Shown piece after piece: positions 4,400 to 7,670 of a DNA stretch of 7,670 nt (the stretch's first letter is position 1; each line of letters starts with the position of its first letter). The DNA lies in NCBI GenBank assembly GCA_046154545.1, contig JBJXGC010000174.1:1-7670 (forward strand), read 5' to 3'. The position numbers were made by a program, and so were the translations under genes. This DNA comes from JBJXGC01 sp046154545. Its GTDB lineage: Bacteria; Chloroflexota; Dehalococcoidia; Tepidiformales; Tepidiformaceae. The notes beneath the pieces are model-generated. The model saw nothing but the letters and a program-made list of their open reading frames with translations, did no database searches and was not told where the DNA came from.

Positions 4400-4957
4400 A
4401 TGAACGTCCCCCAGTCAGTCCTGCGGGAGATGCAGGAGGTCGGCAAGGACCTCTACCGCCTGGGGCTGGTGACCAGCCACGGCGGCAACCTCAGCGTCCA
4501 CAAGCAGCCCGACATGTGGATCACGGGCACCGGGACCATGCTCGGGCGGCTGCAGGAGCGCCACATCAGCCTCGTCCACTCCGACGGCCACCCCGAGGGT
4601 CCCGTCCCCTCAAGCGACACCATCCTCCACCAGACCACCTACGCCGTGACCCAGGCGACGGCCATCGTCCACGCCCACCCGCGTCACGCGACGGCCCTCG
4701 CCTTCTCCGCGGACCTCTTCGAGCCCCCGGACTTCGAAGGCCAGCTCCACCTGAAGGACGTGCCGGTGATCGAACCGGGCCCGCGCCAGGTGGAGCAGTT
4801 GGCGACGGCGATGCAGTCGCGGCGGGCCGTCTTGCTGCGCGGTCACGGCGCCTATTCGCGTGGGCAGACCCTCTGGGAGGCCCTCCACTGGATGACCGCC
4901 CTGGAGGAGAGCGCCCACATCGAGGTCCTGAAGCGGCTGCTGGCCGACCGCGCGTAG
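4400..4957 (+). CDS. Class II aldolase/adducin-family protein
   Basis: A 185-residue cytoplasmic member of the class II (zinc) aldolase family, whose members cleave or epimerise sugar phosphates such as fuculose 1-phosphate or ribulose 5-phosphate. The phosphate-binding region SHGGNLSV is at residues 26-33 (compare TAGNVSV in FucA) and ITGTG at 41-45. Zinc ligands are His91 and His93 in HAHPRHATAL and His149 in LRGHGAYSRG. The expected catalytic Glu (PSSE in FucA) is Asp73 in VPSSDTILH, so the classical aldol mechanism may be altered. TLWEAL (157-162) is the typical final helix start. At 185 residues it is shorter than FucA (about 215), lacking the C-terminal extension. The start is fixed by AGGAG at 4388. 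No sugar kinase or isomerase is nearby, so the substrate is unknown. Confidence 0.88.
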   Translation: MNVPQSVLREMQEVGKDLYRLGLVTSHGGNLSVHKQPDMWITGTGTMLGRLQERHISLVHSDGHPEGPVPSSDTILHQTTYAVTQATAIVHAHPRHATALAFSADLFEPPDFEGQLHLKDVPVIEPGPRQVEQLATAMQSRRAVLLRGHGAYSRGQTLWEALHWMTALEESAHIEVLKRLLADRA

Positions 4958-4998
4958 GCTGGCCTCGCCCACCTTCCCGCACAATGCGCCCCGCTGCG

Positions 4999-5004
4999 TA
5001 TACT
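4999..5004 (+). promoter_or_regulatory. -10 hexamer TATACT of the DoxX-family gene
   Basis: TATACT matches five of six bases of the -10 consensus and lies 32 bases before the ATG at 5037, inside the 79-base gap after the aldolase stop. A TG two bases further upstream is off register for an extended -10. No good -35 is seen. Confidence 0.4.
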
Positions 5005-5036
5005 CCGCGCTCGGACACCCGTCCCCGGGGCTGGCA

Positions 5037-5495
5037 ATGGACATCTTCGACTGGTTGACGCACATCGAGTGGCTGGCGATCTTGCGGATCGGGGTCGGCG
5101 TCTGGTGGCTCGAGAGCGTGCGCCACAAGAACATCCCGGATTTCGTGCGTGGCGGCTCGATGGGCTGGGTCGAATCGCTGACGAAGGATCACCCCATCCC
5201 GGCCTTCGCGGCGATGGTGCGGCGGATGTCGCTGAGCACGCCACGGCGGCGGGTGGTCACGTCGTGGCTCGTCGTCCTCGGCGAGTTCGGGGTCGGCCTC
5301 AGCCTGACGCTGGGCTTCCTGACGCCCGCCGGGGCGATCGTGGGCGCATTCCTGAACCTGAACTACTTCCTTCTCGCCGGGGTGCCCGGCGATTACGGCG
5401 AACAGGGCCAGAACCTGATGATGCTGCTCATCTCCGTCGTCATCTTCGCGACCGGGGCCGGGATGACCTGGGGCATCGACGCGGCCCTGTTCTAA
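5037..5495 (+). CDS. DoxX-family integral membrane protein
   Basis: A 152-residue membrane protein with about four hydrophobic segments (roughly 11-25, 72-92, 95-115 and 125-145). The order and the sequence LGEFGVGLSLTLGFLTPAGA, then LNLNYFLLAG and GEQGQNLMMLL, are typical of the DoxX/DoxD family (small subunit of archaeal thiosulfate:quinone oxidoreductase and many bacterial relatives of uncertain role). Family members have been linked to redox and thiol stress, but the bacterial function is unsettled. There is no signal peptide beyond the first membrane segment. A polar loop rich in basic residues (28-72) separates helices 1 and 2. The ATG at 5037 follows a GGGGCTGG stretch, a weak ribosome-binding site. 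It is probably monocistronic: its own -10 is at 4999 and it converges with the amidotransferase gene 15 bases downstream. Confidence 0.83.
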   Translation: MDIFDWLTHIEWLAILRIGVGVWWLESVRHKNIPDFVRGGSMGWVESLTKDHPIPAFAAMVRRMSLSTPRRRVVTSWLVVLGEFGVGLSLTLGFLTPAGAIVGAFLNLNYFLLAGVPGDYGEQGQNLMMLLISVVIFATGAGMTWGIDAALF

Positions 5496-5496
5496 G

Positions 5497-5510
5497 GGGC
5501 GGACGCGCCC
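5497..5510. terminator. Small hairpin in the 15-base gap between convergent genes
   Basis: GGGCG-GACG-CGCCC fills almost the whole space between the DoxX stop (5495) and the amidotransferase stop (5511). Five GC pairs without a T-run make only a weak terminator candidate for either strand. Confidence 0.25.
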
Positions 5511-6323
5511 TCAGGTCAGGATGCCACTTCCGGCGACCAGCTCGCCGGCCGCCTCTGGCCGGATGGGGGTGACGGTGAGCGGGTTGGCGTCACGCGTCCG
5601 GGCCGCCGCGACGAGACCCTCGAAGAGGGCGCGGGCCTCGGGGTTGGTGGCGGCCATCTCTTCCGGATGCCATTCGACGCCGAGCACGAAGCGGCCGAGG
5701 GAAGGCGCTTCAACCGCCTCGATCAGGCCATCTGGCGAACGGGCGGAGATGACGAGGTGCGTGCCCACGGCCCGCACCGCCTGGTGGTGCATCGAGTTCA
5801 CCATCAGACGGCCGGCGCCAACGAGGCTGGCGAGCAACGAACCTTCGCGCACTTCGACCGAGTGGCTCGCTTCGCTGCGGGCCAACCCGGCCGCCACCTG
5901 GTCGTGGACGACGTCCTCGCCATAGTGCTCGGGGACGTGCTGATGGAGCGACCCGCCGAGGCTCACGTTCAGGACCTGCATCCCCCGGCAGATGGCCAGC
6001 ATCGGCACCTGTTCGGCCAGCGCCCACTGGATGACGTTCATCTCGAGCGTGTCGCGCTGGCGGGAAACACCGGCGATGGCCGGGTGGGAGGTCCGGTCGC
6101 CGTAGAGGAACGGGTCGACATCCCCGCCGCCCGTAAGGAGGAGGCCATCGACGCCGCTGAGGAGCTGCCCGAGCTGGTCCGCCCGCAGCTGCGGCGGGAG
6201 CAAGACGGGCACCCCGCCGGCTGCCTGGAGCGTATCGAGGTAGGCCGAGTTGAGATGGGCGCGCTCAGGGCCAGCCCCCTGGGCGCCGCGCGAGATCGAC
6301 ATCGTGACCCCGATGAAGGCCAT
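5511..6323 (-). CDS. Class I glutamine amidotransferase-like hydrolase (peptidase C26, PuuD type)
   Basis: A 270-residue protein of the gamma-glutamyl-gamma-aminobutyrate hydrolase family, cytoplasmic enzymes that cut gamma-glutamyl amides; PuuD does this in putrescine breakdown. The features in order are LLLTGGGDVDPFLYG (61-75, the oxyanion/PuuD signature), nucleophile Cys112 in AICRGMQVLNV, VNSMHHQAV (175-183), and His219 with Glu221 in EWHPEE, completing the Cys-His-Glu triad. Length is near the usual 250. The frame is open upstream to 6428, but that part is Arg/Pro/Gly-rich and non-homologous; ATG 6323 starts directly at the first strand (MAFIGVTMSI) and lies 6 bases after TATGAT, so it is the start, on a leaderless mRNA. 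No polyamine genes are nearby, so the substrate may be another gamma-glutamyl compound. It follows the M20D gene on the same strand. Confidence 0.92.
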   Translation of the reverse strand: MAFIGVTMSISRGAQGAGPERAHLNSAYLDTLQAAGGVPVLLPPQLRADQLGQLLSGVDGLLLTGGGDVDPFLYGDRTSHPAIAGVSRQRDTLEMNVIQWALAEQVPMLAICRGMQVLNVSLGGSLHQHVPEHYGEDVVHDQVAAGLARSEASHSVEVREGSLLASLVGAGRLMVNSMHHQAVRAVGTHLVISARSPDGLIEAVEAPSLGRFVLGVEWHPEEMAATNPEARALFEGLVAAARTRDANPLTVTPIRPEAAGELVAGSGILT

Positions 6324-6329
6324 GGGCGC

Positions 6330-6335
6330 ATCATA
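6330..6335 (-). promoter_or_regulatory. -10 hexamer TATGAT of the amidotransferase gene (leaderless start)
   Basis: TATGAT on the minus strand matches five of six bases of the consensus and ends 6 bases before ATG 6323. There is no Shine-Dalgarno in between. A GCCACA (6358-6353) lies 17 bases further upstream, sharing the last three bases of TTGACA. Confidence 0.5.
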
Positions 6336-6358
6336 CGCCGCCACGAAGGGCGTGTGGC

Positions 6359-6423
6359 AGGCCGGCGGCCTTCTACCACCGGAATCACAGCCGCGACCGG
6401 CAGGTCGCCGTCCCCCTGCGGGG
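6359..6423. other. Cluster of three short perfect hairpins downstream of the M20D gene
   Basis: In the 113-base gap are AGGCC-GGC-GGCCT (6359-6371), GCGACC-GGCA-GGTCGC (6393-6408) and CCCC-TGC-GGGG (6413-6423). Transcription leaving the M20D gene on the minus strand meets the last two first. None has a T-run, but together they may slow polymerase or protect the 3' end, separating this gene from the next. Confidence 0.4.
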
Positions 6424-6436
6424 CGCACGCTGGCGC

Positions 6437-7657
6437 TTACGACGCGCCCAGAGCGAGTTCTCTCCGGATGTCGTCGAACCAGTGGGCGAGCCCGATGTAC
6501 CAGGCCAACCCCACCGGCAGCGCGTCTTCTTCCATCGCGAACCCTGCGGTGTGGGCGACTGGACGTTCGCCCTCCGGGGTCCCTGGCCTCCCCGACCCGA
6601 GGGTCGCGAATGCGCCCGGGACGTGCTCCATGTAGCGGGAGAAGTCCTCGGCCCCCATGACCCGCGGGCCTTCGCGGTCGACAAGGCCGGGCCCAAGAGC
6701 GCGGTCAGCCACGCGGGCGGCAAGCTCGCTCATCCCGGGATCATTGGTGGTGACGGGATATCCCCACTCGTACTGCATCGTGAAGCTCCCGCCCCAGGCG
6801 CTCGTGACGCCGTTCGCGACGGACTCGATCTCCCGTTGAAGCTGCTTCCGGACGCCCTCGTTGAAGGCGCGAACCGTGCCGGTTAGGCGGGCTGTGTCGG
6901 GGATGATGTTGTTCTTGGTGCCTGCCTGCAGGGTGCCGATTGTGATCACGGCCGGTTCCAGCGGGTCGATCCTGCGGCTGACGATCTGATAAAGCGCGGT
7001 GACGACCGCTGCGGCCATCTGAATGGGATCGACGGAGCGGTGCGGCTGAGCGGCATGAGCGCCTTTGCCCGTGACCTCGATGTCGAACATATCGGCGGAC
7101 GCGGCCCGCGGGCCGGGCGCGAGCACCATGCGTCCTGAATCAACCCGCGGCGCCTGGTGCAGGCCGAAGACGGCTTCCACCCCCTCAAGACAGCCTGCCT
7201 CGATCATGTCGATCGCCCCGCCGGGCGGGTACTCCTCGGCGTGCTGGAACAGGAAGACGACGCGGCCGGGGAGGGTGTCCTGGACGGCCTTCAAGGCGCG
7301 GGCGGCGCCGAGGAGGATTGCTGTATGCGCGTCATGGCCGCAGGCGTGCATCACGCCCGCGTTCTGTGACCGGAACGGGAGGCCATTCTTCTCTTCCACG
7401 GGTAGCGCATCGGTGTCCGCCCGGAACGCGATCGTCGGACCCGGCTCACCGCCCTCGAGGACCGCCCAGAGCCCCGTACCGCCGGGGCCGATCCCCGTGC
7501 GCGGCGAATAGCCAGACTCAACCAGCACATCTTCGATCAGCTTTGCGGTCCGGTGCTCCTTGAAACTTAACTCCGGATGCTGATGGATCTGCCGCCTGGT
7601 CGCGAGCAGGAACTCACGCTGTTGGTCGACCAGTTCCCACACTCGATCTCGGTCCAC
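6437..7657 (-). CDS. M20D-family N-acyl-amino-acid amidohydrolase
   Basis: A 406-residue zinc amidohydrolase of the M20D group (hippurate, N-acetyl-amino-acid or indole-acetyl-amino-acid hydrolases). Visible motifs: HQHPELSF (25-32), RADTDALPVEE (79-89), MHACGHDAHTA (103-113, metal ligands Cys106 and His108), FQHAEE (137-142, catalytic Glu141 and ligand Glu142), GLHQAP (165-170, His167), the dimerisation-domain start GKGAHAAQPHRS (198-208), GAEDFSRY (335-342) and HTAGFAM (369-375, last ligand His369). All expected metal residues are present, and the length is normal. The GTG at 7657 follows AAGGGAG (7670-7664) by 6 bases; the frame stays open to the edge, so an upstream start cannot be fully excluded, but the ribosome-binding site and the family's usual N-terminus support GTG. 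No signal peptide is seen, so it is cytoplasmic. The exact acyl group is unknown. Confidence 0.93.
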   Translation of the reverse strand: MDRDRVWELVDQQREFLLATRRQIHQHPELSFKEHRTAKLIEDVLVESGYSPRTGIGPGGTGLWAVLEGGEPGPTIAFRADTDALPVEEKNGLPFRSQNAGVMHACGHDAHTAILLGAARALKAVQDTLPGRVVFLFQHAEEYPPGGAIDMIEAGCLEGVEAVFGLHQAPRVDSGRMVLAPGPRAASADMFDIEVTGKGAHAAQPHRSVDPIQMAAAVVTALYQIVSRRIDPLEPAVITIGTLQAGTKNNIIPDTARLTGTVRAFNEGVRKQLQREIESVANGVTSAWGGSFTMQYEWGYPVTTNDPGMSELAARVADRALGPGLVDREGPRVMGAEDFSRYMEHVPGAFATLGSGRPGTPEGERPVAHTAGFAMEEDALPVGLAWYIGLAHWFDDIRRELALGAS

Positions 7658-7663
7658 GGGTGG

Positions 7664-7670
7664 CTCCCTT
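7664..7670 (-). promoter_or_regulatory. Shine-Dalgarno AAGGGAG deciding the GTG start of the M20D gene
   Basis: AAGGGAG on the minus strand stands six bases before the GTG at 7657-7655. It supports a non-ATG start very near the right edge, where the promoter itself lies outside the window. Confidence 0.45.

Noticed and set aside
6324..6428. 35-residue upstream extension of the amidotransferase gene
   Set aside because: Arg/Gly/Pro-rich, spans hairpins and the TATGAT promoter; the ATG at 6323 begins the fold.
5667..6635. 322-residue plus-strand frame opposite the amidotransferase and M20D genes
   Set aside because: His/Arg/Ala-rich shadow; both minus-strand genes retain complete catalytic motifs.

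Overview
The window is GC-rich bacterial DNA (most coding lines are roughly 65-70% G+C by eye) carrying nine complete or nearly complete genes, one partial gene at the left edge and one probable mini-gene. Several genes appear to have a -10 hexamer only 6-8 bases before the start codon, which suggests leaderless mRNAs. A solitary nadD, an lgt-glutaredoxin pair and several stand-alone SDR, DoxX and amidohydrolase genes would fit a member of Chloroflexota, but nothing here proves the phylum. The content is mostly housekeeping and small-molecule metabolism. I see no phage, transposase, CRISPR array, rRNA or tRNA.

Layout. 1-272 (-): start of a secreted protein running off the left edge. 273-638: gene-free region with two abutting palindromes (359-379) and a 136-base element bounded by a perfect 24-bp inverted repeat (417-552). 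639-1223 (+): nadD, NAD biosynthesis. 1211-2370 (-): lgt (lipoprotein maturation) followed by a glutaredoxin-like gene, coupled by an ATGA overlap; the glutaredoxin stop overlaps the end of nadD. 2371-2523: divergent intergenic region with a 7-bp tandem repeat. 2524-2688 (+): likely 54-residue Cys/His mini-protein. 2725-3507 (+): SDR oxidoreductase. 3558-4175 (-): NYN/PIN-like nuclease gene of clearly lower G+C, with a cUUCGg hairpin in its leader. 4400-4957 (+): class II aldolase-family protein. 5037-5495 (+): DoxX-family membrane protein. 5511-6323 (-): class I glutamine-amidotransferase-like hydrolase (PuuD type). 6437-7657 (-): M20D amidohydrolase.

How the genes relate. The clearest functional unit is lgt plus the thiol-disulfide protein, with tight translational coupling. 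The two amide hydrolases at the right (gamma-glutamyl type and N-acyl-amino-acid type) lie in the same direction but are separated by 113 bases containing hairpins and a good leaderless promoter, so they are probably separate transcripts. The NYN gene looks like an insertion between SDR and aldolase.

The strongest candidates for something undescribed are the 136-base inverted-repeat element upstream of nadD, and the low-GC NYN gene with its UUCG leader hairpin. Smaller points are active-site substitutions in the SDR (His for the tetrad Asn) and the aldolase (Asp for the catalytic Glu). I found no clear novel multi-gene system.
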